Below, piece after piece: positions 1-5,175 of a stretch of DNA of 5,431 nt. Position numbers and translations under genes: made by a program. The notes below the pieces were generated by a model, which did not search any database, was not told the DNA's origin, and was given only the letters and a program-made list of their open reading frames with translations. The DNA lies in the NCBI RefSeq assembly GCF_946885725.1, contig NZ_CAMPGZ010000241.1:1-5431 (forward strand). The letters run 5' to 3'. Origin of the DNA: an uncultured Nocardioides sp. GTDB taxonomy: Bacteria > Actinomycetota > Actinomycetes > Propionibacteriales > Nocardioidaceae. Each line of letters begins with the position of its first letter. The first letter of the stretch is position 1.

Positions 1-42
1 GTCATCTCGTCGGGGTCATCTCGTCGGGGTCATCTCGTCGGC
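1..42. repeat. 14-bp tandem repeat, three copies, cut by window edge
   Basis: Three head-to-tail units of GTCATCTCGTCGGG occupy 1-14, 15-28 and 29-42; the first two are identical and the third differs only in its last base. The array begins at the window edge, so more copies may lie outside. It overlaps the 3' end of the minus-strand membrane-protein gene: the innermost unit encodes part of the C-terminal ADEMT, and the stop codon (16-18) falls in the next unit. The unit length is not a multiple of three, so each copy is read in a different frame. Confidence 0.95.
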
Positions 43-804
43 GTACTGCCCGCTGTAGCGCTGCCACAGCCACACCCACCTCGGCACGTCGGACTGGGGC
101 AAGGCGGCACGTTGTATGAAGGCCCAGTCACTGTTGAGAAGCTCCCAGTCCTCGGGATGGTTCTCGACGATCCACGTGGCCACGGAGTCGTACAGCTCCG
201 TCGCGCCGCTGAGCTGGGTGTTGTAGACGACGTTGAACCATTGGATCTTGCCGTCCCTCACGGTGACAGACATCAGGTTGTCGCCGTACGGTCCGAGCCC
301 GAGCTCCTCGGAGTGGAGCACATGCACGTCGAACGTGCACCCGACCTCGGTTTCAAAGTCCGACTCGCGGATCGTCTGGCAGGGGCTCAGCAAGTACTCG
401 ATGCTCCACGCGTCCGCGAGCTTGGCGTAGTCCCGCCATGCGGGCGGCGAGTCCGACTTGTCGGCGAGCATCGTCGCCACCCGCGCGTTGTCGCCGTCGG
501 CGAAGGCCTCGGCGAACTCCTGCGTCAGGCGCTCCGCGGGGTCTTGGATCATCCGATCGTCGACGGGGCCACGGTCGGGGTCGTCACCCGGGCCGGCGAA
601 CCAGGCCACCCCCAGCACCACGGCCGCTGCCGTGAGCGCGGCGGCCGCTCCGACGACGGCGCGGCGCGGGCGGGCGGACGTGCGCTCGTGCGTGAGTCGC
701 TCCTGGAGCTCCTGCAGCTCGGCGCCCGTGTCCGTGGCGTCCATCGCCTCGGTGGCGCGGCCCTGCAGGACCTGGGCGACCCGGTTCTCGAGGTCGGTGG
801 TCAT
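16..804 (-). CDS. Single-pass membrane protein with NTF2-like outer domain, probable sigma-factor regulator
   Basis: This 262-residue protein has a short charged cytoplasmic N-terminus (about 1-48, helical, rich in Glu/Gln/Arg), one hydrophobic segment (about 49-70, Ala/Val-rich after RPRR), and an acidic linker leading to an extracytoplasmic domain (about 88-255). That domain opens with a helix resembling NTF2/SnoaL-like folds (FAEAFADGDNARVATMLAD) and continues into strands including MSVTVRDGKIQWFNVVYN. Cys142 and Cys156 could form a disulfide outside the cell. The ATG at 804 overlaps the sigma gene's TGA and has a GGGAGG site 7 nt upstream; the frame stays open further upstream, but only as shadow of the sigma gene. 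The partner position and topology suggest an anti-sigma or sensor role, but there is no zinc-type HxxxCxxC anti-sigma motif. The NTF2-like assignment comes from pattern only. The C-terminal residues are encoded by the tandem repeat. Confidence 0.85.
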   Translation of the reverse strand: MTTDLENRVAQVLQGRATEAMDATDTGAELQELQERLTHERTSARPRRAVVGAAAALTAAAVVLGVAWFAGPGDDPDRGPVDDRMIQDPAERLTQEFAEAFADGDNARVATMLADKSDSPPAWRDYAKLADAWSIEYLLSPCQTIRESDFETEVGCTFDVHVLHSEELGLGPYGDNLMSVTVRDGKIQWFNVVYNTQLSGATELYDSVATWIVENHPEDWELLNSDWAFIQRAALPQSDVPRWVWLWQRYSGQYADEMTPTR

Positions 805-1376
805 GACCGGTCCTCCCAGGATCGTGCCAGCGCGCGCAGGCCACGGCTCGCGTGCTGCTTGACCGAGCCGCGGGAGATGCCCAGGGTCTCTGCGATCTCG
901 GACTCGTTCTGCTCCAGGTAGTAGCGGAGCACCAGGACCTCCCGCTGCCGGGTCGGCAGAGCGGTCACCGCCTGCCACAGCCGGTCCCCGTCGCTCCGCG
1001 CCACGACGTCCTGCTCGGCGGTGCCCAGCTCGTCGGAGCGCGGCACCAGCTGCAGCGTCGCCTTGTCCGCGCGACGTCCTCGACGCAACACGTCGCGGCT
1101 GGCATTCACCACCGTGCGGTTGAGGTACGCGACCGCCGCGTTGGGATCCCGCAGGCCTCGCCAGTGCCGGTAGAGCGCGACGAACGCGTCCTGGACGACG
1201 TCCTCAGCCACCGACCGGTCGTCGACGAGCAGCGCGGCCAGGCCCACCAGACGACGGTGGTGCGCGGTGAACAGCTCGGACACCTGCGTGACCTGGCCGT
1301 CGCGCGCCCGCTCCGCCAGCACCCGCCCGGGCACCCTCCCGGCTCCGGCGGCGTACCGCTCGCTCACGCTTTCCAT
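801..1376 (-). CDS. SigE-family sigma-70 RNA polymerase sigma factor
   Basis: This is a small sigma factor of the ECF/SigE-like type with only regions 2 and 4. From the ATG at 1376 it has 191 residues. Region 2 spans about 36-99, beginning FTAHHRRLVGLAALLVDD and including the core-binding and -10-recognition helix AEDVVQDAFVALYRHW. Region 4 spans about 130-186, with LPTRQREVLVLRYY and the helix-turn-helix ESEIAETLGISRGSVKQHAS for -35 recognition. It would direct RNA polymerase to a dedicated regulon. The stop overlaps the next gene's start by ATGA, suggesting translational coupling to a membrane regulator. The start is uncertain: no good ribosome-binding site precedes the ATG at 1376, a TTG at 1403 and a GTG at 1367 are in frame, and family similarity begins only around residue 32. 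I see no convincing autoregulatory promoter upstream. Confidence 0.9.
   Translation of the reverse strand: MESVSERYAAGAGRVPGRVLAERARDGQVTQVSELFTAHHRRLVGLAALLVDDRSVAEDVVQDAFVALYRHWRGLRDPNAAVAYLNRTVVNASRDVLRRGRRADKATLQLVPRSDELGTAEQDVVARSDGDRLWQAVTALPTRQREVLVLRYYLEQNESEIAETLGISRGSVKQHASRGLRALARSWEDRS
812..817 (-). promoter_or_regulatory. Ribosome-binding site of the membrane regulator gene
   Basis: GGGAGG on the minus strand lies 7 nt before the ATG at 804, inside the end of the sigma gene. It fixes the start against the longer open frame that continues upstream. Confidence 0.75.
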
Positions 1377-1464
1377 GTGGGACCAGACGACGCTGCCGGT
1401 CAAGCGGTGGACGCCGGCGGTCTACTCACCGCCGCGGGCTGGACCAGCTAGGCGTCCCGACCTC

Positions 1465-1489
1465 TGTGGTCTCGACAAGCTCGACCACC
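1465..1489 (-). repeat. Interspersed 25-bp repeat, copy 1
   Basis: Read on the minus strand, this copy starts GGTGGTCGAGCTTGTCGAG and ends GACCACA, one base off the GACCACC end of the other two copies. It is one of three copies in the window and sits inverted against copy 2. The two halves of the unit are themselves an imperfect dyad (GGTGGTC...GACCACC). Confidence 0.9.
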
Positions 1490-1521
1490 CGGACCCGGGT
1501 GGTCGAGGCCGTCGAGACCAC
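1466..1521 (-). terminator. Long hairpin after DUF2231 gene, possible terminator
   Basis: Arms 1466-1492 and 1495-1521 form a 27-position inverted repeat with a 2-nt centre, made of two facing copies of the interspersed repeat. In minus-strand RNA, 24 positions are Watson-Crick pairs, two are G-U wobbles and one is a C-C mismatch. In plus-strand RNA, the three non-matching positions are A-C, A-C and G-G. The hairpin begins 7 nt after the TAG of the DUF2231 gene (1529-1531) and precedes the sigma gene. No T-tract follows, so it is not a textbook intrinsic terminator. It may instead stall polymerase, protect the 3' end of the mRNA, or be a mobile repeat that simply landed here. Confidence 0.6.
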
Positions 1522-1522
1522 C
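1498..1522 (+). repeat. Interspersed 25-bp repeat, copy 2
   Basis: This copy starts GGTGGTCGAGGCCGTCGAG and ends GACCACC. It differs from the copy at 4239-4263 at two central positions and faces copy 1 to form the large hairpin. Confidence 0.9.
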
Positions 1523-1528
1523 GCACCG

Positions 1529-2101
1529 CTAGGAGCTCGCCCCGGCCGTGTCGGCGTAGGCGTCGTGCCGGCTGCCCACCTTGCGCGCCGCGACGAGGTG
1601 ACCACCGAGGTAGGCACCCACGCCCGAGACCGCCGCACCGGCGAGGGCCCAGCCCGCGCCCGCGGCTCGGCGGCCACGGCCGCGAGCCCGGTACGACGCG
1701 GCGTAGGCACCGAGGGCAGCGGCGTTGACGACGACGTGGACGAGACCCACGCGCTTCTCCCGCGTTCCCGTGTTCGACCACTCGGCCCAACCCGCCCAGG
1801 CCGTCGGGCCGAACGCGAGGATGCCGACGCCGATGAGCCGCCGCGCCGACGTCGCCGAGTCCTTGCCGCCGACCAGGTCCAGAACCGTGGCGGACGTCCA
1901 GGAGCCGATCACGACGTCGGTCAGCACCGGGTGGAGCGCGTGACCGAGCCAGTCCCCGCGGAGCACCTCTCCGCGCGTGCCGGTGCCGAAGATCGTGCGG
2001 ACCGGTCCCTCCAGGGCGTGCACCGCCCCGTCCAGCGCGGACGTGTCCTCCAGTGCCTGCGTCCAGCGGACGATCGACGGTGTCTCCTCACGTGTGCTCA
2101 T
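1529..2101 (-). CDS. DUF2231-domain membrane protein
   Basis: This 190-residue integral membrane protein has about four hydrophobic segments (roughly 57-77, 90-106, 118-136 and 150-172). The family signature is clear in WLGHALHPVLTDVVIGSWTS (51-70), followed by AWAGWAEW, VHVVVNAAALGAYAASY and the closing GAYLGGHLVAARKVG. In many actinobacteria DUF2231 is fused to or encoded beside a Rieske [2Fe-2S] domain. Here the protein stops shortly after the last membrane segment with a hydrophilic tail, so no Rieske part is present. The ATG at 2101 overlaps the upstream gene's TGA and has a strong AAGGAG site 4 nt before it. The frame stays open far upstream, but that part runs through the reductase-like gene in another frame. 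The family's molecular function is unknown to me; the coupling suggests co-expression with the RibD-C-like protein. Confidence 0.88.
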   Translation of the reverse strand: MSTREETPSIVRWTQALEDTSALDGAVHALEGPVRTIFGTGTRGEVLRGDWLGHALHPVLTDVVIGSWTSATVLDLVGGKDSATSARRLIGVGILAFGPTAWAGWAEWSNTGTREKRVGLVHVVVNAAALGAYAASYRARGRGRRAAGAGWALAGAAVSGVGAYLGGHLVAARKVGSRHDAYADTAGASS

Positions 2102-2706
2102 GCGTCTCCTTCCTCGGTCACGATGGCGGGCGAACCGTCGAGCCGCCGCAGCCGCACCAGCGTCACGCCGCTGGGGTACGACTTGGCCGGCTCGGCGAGC
2201 TCGAAGCGCGATGCCGTGGTGCCCTCGGGGAAGAGCCGCTTGCCCTGCCCGATCACGACCGGGTGCACCCAGAGGTTGACCTGGTCGACCAGGCCCTCCG
2301 CGAACAGCGTCTGCAGCAGGTCGGCACTGCCCCAGGTGTGGACCAGCGCGTGCTCGTCGCGCACACGCCGTACGCCGTTGGCCGCGTCCTTCAGGTGCGT
2401 GCTCTGCTCCCAGGAGAGCTCGGGTGTGCCGCGCGACGCGACGTACTTGGGGACCCGGTTGAACGCCGTGCCGATCTCGTCCGCCTGGTAGGGCCAGTAG
2501 CGCCGGAAGATGTCGTACGTCGTGCGTCCGAGCAGCAGCGCGTCGGACGCCTGCACGTCGGCGACGATCTGCGCGCCGGCCTCGTCGTCCCAGTAGGGCC
2601 GCTCCCACCCGGGGTACGCGAAGCCCGCGTCCTCCGGGGTCGGGCCACCGTTGGCCTGGATCACGCCGTCGAGCGTGGTGTTCATGTTGACGTGCAGCTC
2701 ACCCAT
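2098..2706 (-). CDS. Dihydrofolate reductase-family (RibD C-terminal domain) protein
   Basis: This 202-residue cytoplasmic protein has the RibD-C/DHFR-like fold: an N-terminal strand and loop NMNTTLDGVIQ (7-17), the nucleotide-site segment DALLLGRTTYDIFRRYWP (55-72), and the C-terminal family signature GSADLLQTLFAEGLVDQV (126-143) followed by HPVVIGQGKRLF (148-159). Its length is usual for these stand-alone proteins, which are common in actinobacteria and mostly uncharacterised. They probably bind NADPH, but the substrate is unknown and true folate reductase activity should not be assumed. The ATG at 2706 has a GAGGAG site 6 nt upstream, and the gene follows the monooxygenase by 60 bp, possibly in one transcript. 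Its stop overlaps the DUF2231 start by ATGA. Confidence 0.9.
   Translation of the reverse strand: MGELHVNMNTTLDGVIQANGGPTPEDAGFAYPGWERPYWDDEAGAQIVADVQASDALLLGRTTYDIFRRYWPYQADEIGTAFNRVPKYVASRGTPELSWEQSTHLKDAANGVRRVRDEHALVHTWGSADLLQTLFAEGLVDQVNLWVHPVVIGQGKRLFPEGTTASRFELAEPAKSYPSGVTLVRLRRLDGSPAIVTEEGDA
2106..2111 (-). promoter_or_regulatory. Ribosome-binding site of the DUF2231 gene
   Basis: AAGGAG on the minus strand lies 4 nt before the ATG at 2101, inside the last codons of the reductase-like gene. It supports this start over the longer open frame. Confidence 0.75.
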
Positions 2707-2712
2707 CGCGGT

Positions 2713-2718
2713 CTCCTC
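2713..2718 (-). promoter_or_regulatory. Ribosome-binding site of the reductase-like gene
   Basis: GAGGAG on the minus strand lies 6 nt before the ATG at 2706. The rest of the 60-bp gap (2707-2766) shows no clear promoter and only a weak GACTC/GAGTC dyad just after the monooxygenase stop. Confidence 0.7.
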
Positions 2719-2766
2719 AACCGTTGCGGTCCGGACACAGAGGACGACTCGGGAGACGGGCCGGAG

Positions 2767-4209
2767 TCATCGCACGCCGCACCAGGTCCGCAGGACGTCC
2801 TCGAGCCCGGCCGCCGTCCCGTCGCTCACCCACGCCACGTGACCATCCGGTCGGACCAGCAGCGCGGCCGGCGCCTCGACCGTCCCGACCACCGGCACTT
2901 CCCATGTGTCCGCGGCGCGTGCGCGCACGTGCCGGACCCGGTCCGTGCCGGCTCCGACCTCGAGGCCGGTATCGGTGAGGTCGAGCAGCACGTGCCGGGC
3001 GTCGTGCAGCAGCTCGAAGGCACGGCGCGAGCCGTCGTCGGTCTCGAGGTCGACGTCGGGCATCCGCCGCCCGAGCAGCGGGTGCCCCTCCCCCAGGTCG
3101 TGCCGCACGTCGAGACCGGTCAGCATCGCGGCGAGCCGGTTGCGCGCTCCCTCGTCGGCGAGCAGCTCGGCGAACGTGTCGCGCACCGCGTCCGTGCGCG
3201 CGTCCTGGCGCTGCAAGGACGCCTGCACCATCACGTTCTTCAGCACCCGCGCCGTCGCGGGGTGCCGCTCGGCCTGGTAGCTGTCGAGCAGGCGCTCCGG
3301 CGAGACGCCCTGCACGACCTGCACGAGCTTCCAGCCGAGGTTGACCGCGTCCTGCAGGCCGAGCCCGATGCCCTGCCCGCCCGTCGGCGGATGGGTGTGC
3401 GCGGCGTCGCCGGCGATGAGCACGCGACCGCTGCGGTACGCCGCGGCCTGCCGCGTGGCGTCGGTGAACCGCGACATCCAGCGCGGGCTGTGCACGCCGA
3501 AATCGGTGCCGTAGTACGCGCGCAGGGCGTCGGCCAGCTCGGCCAGCGTGGGCTCGTCGGTGTGCAGCTCGCGCTCGGTCTCGACCAGCCCGACCGTGCC
3601 CTCCGGCATCACGTTCATCGCGTGCACGCCGACCTCGTCGAGGCGCATTCCGGCCTGGATCTCCTCGGTCACCTCGACCTCGGCGATCAGGTAGCTCCTC
3701 GTCGGCTCGGCGCCCACGAAGTCGATCCCCGCTTCCTTGCGGACACGGCTGCGACCGCCGTCGGCGCCGACCAGGTACGCCGTACGCACGCAGCCGCCGT
3801 CGGCCAGCCGCACGTCGACGCCGGAGTCGTCCTGCGCGAAGCCGGTGACCTCGGCGTCGCGACGCACCGGCACGCCCAGCTCCTCGACCCAGCCGAGCAG
3901 GACCCGCTCGACCGGCGCCTGACCGAGCGCCAGCGTGTAGGGATGCCGGGTCGGCAGGTCGGCCACCTCCAACGGCGTGCCGGCGAAGGAGAGCGCCTGG
4001 ACCGTCGTCCCCTCAGCGAGGAAGCGCTCGGCCAGTCCGCGCTGGTCGAGGATCTCGATCGTGCGGGCGTGGAAGCCGCGGGCCCGAGTGCCGGCGAGGT
4101 CCTGTGTCGTGCGGCGCTCGAGGATCTCGACGTCGACACCGGCGGTCGCCAACTCCCCCGCCAGCATCAGGCCCGCGGGTCCGGCGCCCACCACGACGAC
4201 GTCCGTCAT
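2767..4209 (-). CDS. FAD-dependent class A monooxygenase (aromatic hydroxylase, PgaE/Rox type)
   Basis: This 480-residue flavoprotein probably uses NAD(P)H and O2 to hydroxylate an aromatic or polyketide-like substrate in the cytoplasm. Visible motifs are the dinucleotide-binding VVVVGAGPAGLMLA (4-17, GxGxxG), ERR at its end (31-33), the GADGGRSRVRK segment (148-158), and the FAD ribose/pyrophosphate motif RVLIAGDAAHTHPPTGGQG (262-280) followed by GLGLQDAVNLGWKL. A C-terminal thioredoxin-like domain (about 374-480, ending LLVRPDGHVAWVS...) is typical of the group that includes polyketide hydroxylases and rifampicin monooxygenases. The length is normal and no key motif is missing. The ATG at 4209 overlaps the MBL gene's TGA; the nearest purine-rich site (GAGGG) is only 3 nt away, so translation probably relies on coupling. 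Without a biosynthetic cluster in view, the role could be catabolism, antibiotic inactivation or tailoring; the substrate cannot be told. Confidence 0.92.
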   Translation of the reverse strand: MTDVVVVGAGPAGLMLAGELATAGVDVEILERRTTQDLAGTRARGFHARTIEILDQRGLAERFLAEGTTVQALSFAGTPLEVADLPTRHPYTLALGQAPVERVLLGWVEELGVPVRRDAEVTGFAQDDSGVDVRLADGGCVRTAYLVGADGGRSRVRKEAGIDFVGAEPTRSYLIAEVEVTEEIQAGMRLDEVGVHAMNVMPEGTVGLVETERELHTDEPTLAELADALRAYYGTDFGVHSPRWMSRFTDATRQAAAYRSGRVLIAGDAAHTHPPTGGQGIGLGLQDAVNLGWKLVQVVQGVSPERLLDSYQAERHPATARVLKNVMVQASLQRQDARTDAVRDTFAELLADEGARNRLAAMLTGLDVRHDLGEGHPLLGRRMPDVDLETDDGSRRAFELLHDARHVLLDLTDTGLEVGAGTDRVRHVRARAADTWEVPVVGTVEAPAALLVRPDGHVAWVSDGTAAGLEDVLRTWCGVR

Positions 4210-5078
4210 GCGCCCTCGCGGATGATCGAAGCTGGCCGGGTGGTCGAGCCTGTCGAGACCACCCCTCGTCGGTGCTCCGCCACGCTTGCGACCTGTCCTT
4301 CGTGGATGGCGCTCACCCACTCCCAGCCGGGTTCGGCCGAGGTGATCCGCGGGTCGTCGGGCACGCGACCGTCGCGGAGCGCCTCCACGTAGGCGCGGTC
4401 GAGCTCGATGCGGGCGCGCGCCTGACCGGCTCCGCCGATGGATCCGTGACCGGGTACCACGTAGTCAGCGTCGACCGCTGCGTCCTCCAGCACGCGCAAC
4501 CCGGTGAGGTGGTCCGCGAGCGGGTCGTTGTCGCTGCGCCAGTCGTCGAGCATGGGCACGAACACATCTGACAGCATGTCGCCGGCGATGAGCACCCCGC
4601 TCTCCTCGACGAGCAGCGCGGCGTGGCCGGGCGCGTGTGCCGGGTGCTCGATCACGCGGACACGGGGACCGTCCCAGGGCACGTGCGTGGCGCCGACGGG
4701 CAGCGCGGTGACGAGGCCGAACAGGTCGAGTGGCGTGTCGTCGACGATCTCCGGCGGCAAGGCCCCGGCGACGCGGTCCCGCCAGTCCGGCTGCGCCAGA
4801 AGCTCCTCGAGGAACGCCGCGCCGCGCGCCGTACCGACGCGGGGTGCGTCCCCGAGCTCGGGGTGCCAGAGCACGTGGTCCCAGTCCGGGTGGGTCGCGA
4901 ACCCGGCGGCCACCGGCCAGCCGAGCTCGCGCAGGTCCGCGGCGAGACAGGTCATCTCGGCGTTCGTCAGCCCGGGGTCGACGAGCAGCACGCCGCCGTC
5001 GCCCTGGACCACGACGGCGTTGTTCGCGAGCAGCTCGCTGTGATGGACCCGGACGTCGTCGGTGACCCGGGTCAGCAT
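4206..5078 (-). CDS. MBL-fold metallo-hydrolase
   Basis: This 290-residue soluble protein has the metallo-beta-lactamase fold. It opens with strands (AVVVQGDGGVLLVDPGLTN, 21-39), then the metal motif THPDWDH (62-68), APGHA (149-153), IAGD (164-167) and VPGHGS (208-213). These supply His63, Asp67, His68, His152, Asp167 and His211 as likely ligands. The second motif His is replaced by Asp65 (HxDxDH). Such proteins hydrolyse thioesters, lactones, esters or related bonds; which one cannot be told here. The ATG at 5078 has GGAGGG 7 nt upstream, after a mini-ORF whose stop overlaps it. The extreme C-terminus (GVVSTGSTTRP, 272-282) is encoded by an interspersed DNA repeat and is probably not part of the fold. 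The ATGA overlap with the monooxygenase suggests that both act in one pathway. Confidence 0.9.
   Translation of the reverse strand: MLTRVTDDVRVHHSELLANNAVVVQGDGGVLLVDPGLTNAEMTCLAADLRELGWPVAAGFATHPDWDHVLWHPELGDAPRVGTARGAAFLEELLAQPDWRDRVAGALPPEIVDDTPLDLFGLVTALPVGATHVPWDGPRVRVIEHPAHAPGHAALLVEESGVLIAGDMLSDVFVPMLDDWRSDNDPLADHLTGLRVLEDAAVDADYVVPGHGSIGGAGQARARIELDRAYVEALRDGRVPDDPRITSAEPGWEWVSAIHEGQVASVAEHRRGVVSTGSTTRPASIIREGA
4239..4263 (+). repeat. Interspersed 25-bp repeat, copy 3, inside the MBL gene
   Basis: This copy starts GGTGGTCGAGCCTGTCGAG and ends GACCACC, and differs from copy 2 (1498-1522) at two central positions. It lies in the coding end of the MBL gene, where the minus strand reads it as VVSTGSTT, 30 nt before the stop codon. 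Confidence 0.92.
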
Positions 5079-5113
5079 CGGACGTCCCTCCGGTCGTTCA
5101 TCTGCTCATTCAT
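5072..5113 (-). CDS. 13-codon upstream ORF / possible leader peptide
   Basis: An ATG at 5113 opens a frame encoding MNEQMNDRRDVRC, ending at a TGA (5072-5074) that lies just inside the MBL gene, overlapping its first codons in another frame. It has a better ribosome-binding site (AAAGGAG, 5 nt spacing) than the MBL gene itself. The codons are A-rich and unlike the surrounding genes, so there is no coding-bias support. It may be a translated leader that delivers ribosomes to the MBL start, a decayed gene start, or chance. No amino-acid run typical of a classical attenuator is present, although it has three Arg and a final Cys codon. Confidence 0.4.
   Translation of the reverse strand: MNEQMNDRRDVRC
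5086..5091 (-). promoter_or_regulatory. Ribosome-binding site of the MBL gene
   Basis: GGAGGG on the minus strand lies 7 nt before the ATG at 5078. It lies inside the upstream mini-ORF, so a ribosome reading that ORF would pass over this site. Confidence 0.7.
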
Positions 5114-5118
5114 CGGGG

Positions 5119-5125
5119 CTCCTTT
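5119..5125 (-). promoter_or_regulatory. Strong ribosome-binding site of the upstream mini-ORF
   Basis: AAAGGAG on the minus strand lies 5 nt before the ATG at 5113. It is a near-ideal Shine-Dalgarno sequence, yet that ATG is not in frame with the MBL gene. Confidence 0.6.
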
Positions 5126-5134
5126 GTCTCATGC

Positions 5135-5151
5135 TCCGCGCCTGTCGCGGA
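5135..5151 (-). other. Small hairpin between transporter and MBL genes
   Basis: Arms 5135-5140 and 5146-5151 (TCCGCG/CGCGGA) are perfectly complementary around a 5-nt loop. The hairpin lies between the transporter stop and the mini-ORF's ribosome-binding site. There is no T-tract, and a 6-bp GC stem is not rare in DNA of this composition, so a terminator or attenuator role is only possible. Confidence 0.3.
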
Positions 5152-5175
5152 AGGGTCGAGAGGTCGCGCGGGGCG

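Noticed and set aside
1..42. The direct repeats as a CRISPR array
   Set aside because: Units are 14 bp and adjacent with no spacers, so this is a simple tandem repeat.
804..978. N-terminal extension of the membrane regulator
   Set aside because: The extra residues are out-of-frame reading of sigma region 4, rich in Pro, Arg and Gly. The ATG at 804 has a good ribosome-binding site and overlaps the sigma stop.
1398..1403. TTGACC as a -35 box for the sigma gene
   Set aside because: No matching -10 lies at 16-18 bp spacing, and the sequence overlaps a possible TTG start codon. One hexamer alone is not evidence.
112..1451. Overlapping plus-strand open frames opposite the sigma factor and membrane regulator
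   Set aside because: No family motif, skewed composition, and complete overlap with two well-supported minus-strand genes.
2101..2608. Long N-terminal extension of the DUF2231 protein
   Set aside because: The frame is open to 2608 but runs through the reductase-like gene in another frame. A strong AAGGAG site and an ATGA overlap mark the start at 2101.
2737..2769. Dyad after the monooxygenase stop as a terminator
   Set aside because: The stem is only about 5 bp with a mismatch before two further pairs, there is no T-tract, and the next gene on the same strand begins within 60 bp.
2053..4392. Very long open frame on the plus strand (about 779 codons)
   Set aside because: It runs antisense to the reductase-like and monooxygenase genes, both of which have full family motifs. 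Its translation is rich in Arg, His, Val and Gly without any recognisable domain, as expected from the opposite strand of GC-biased codons.
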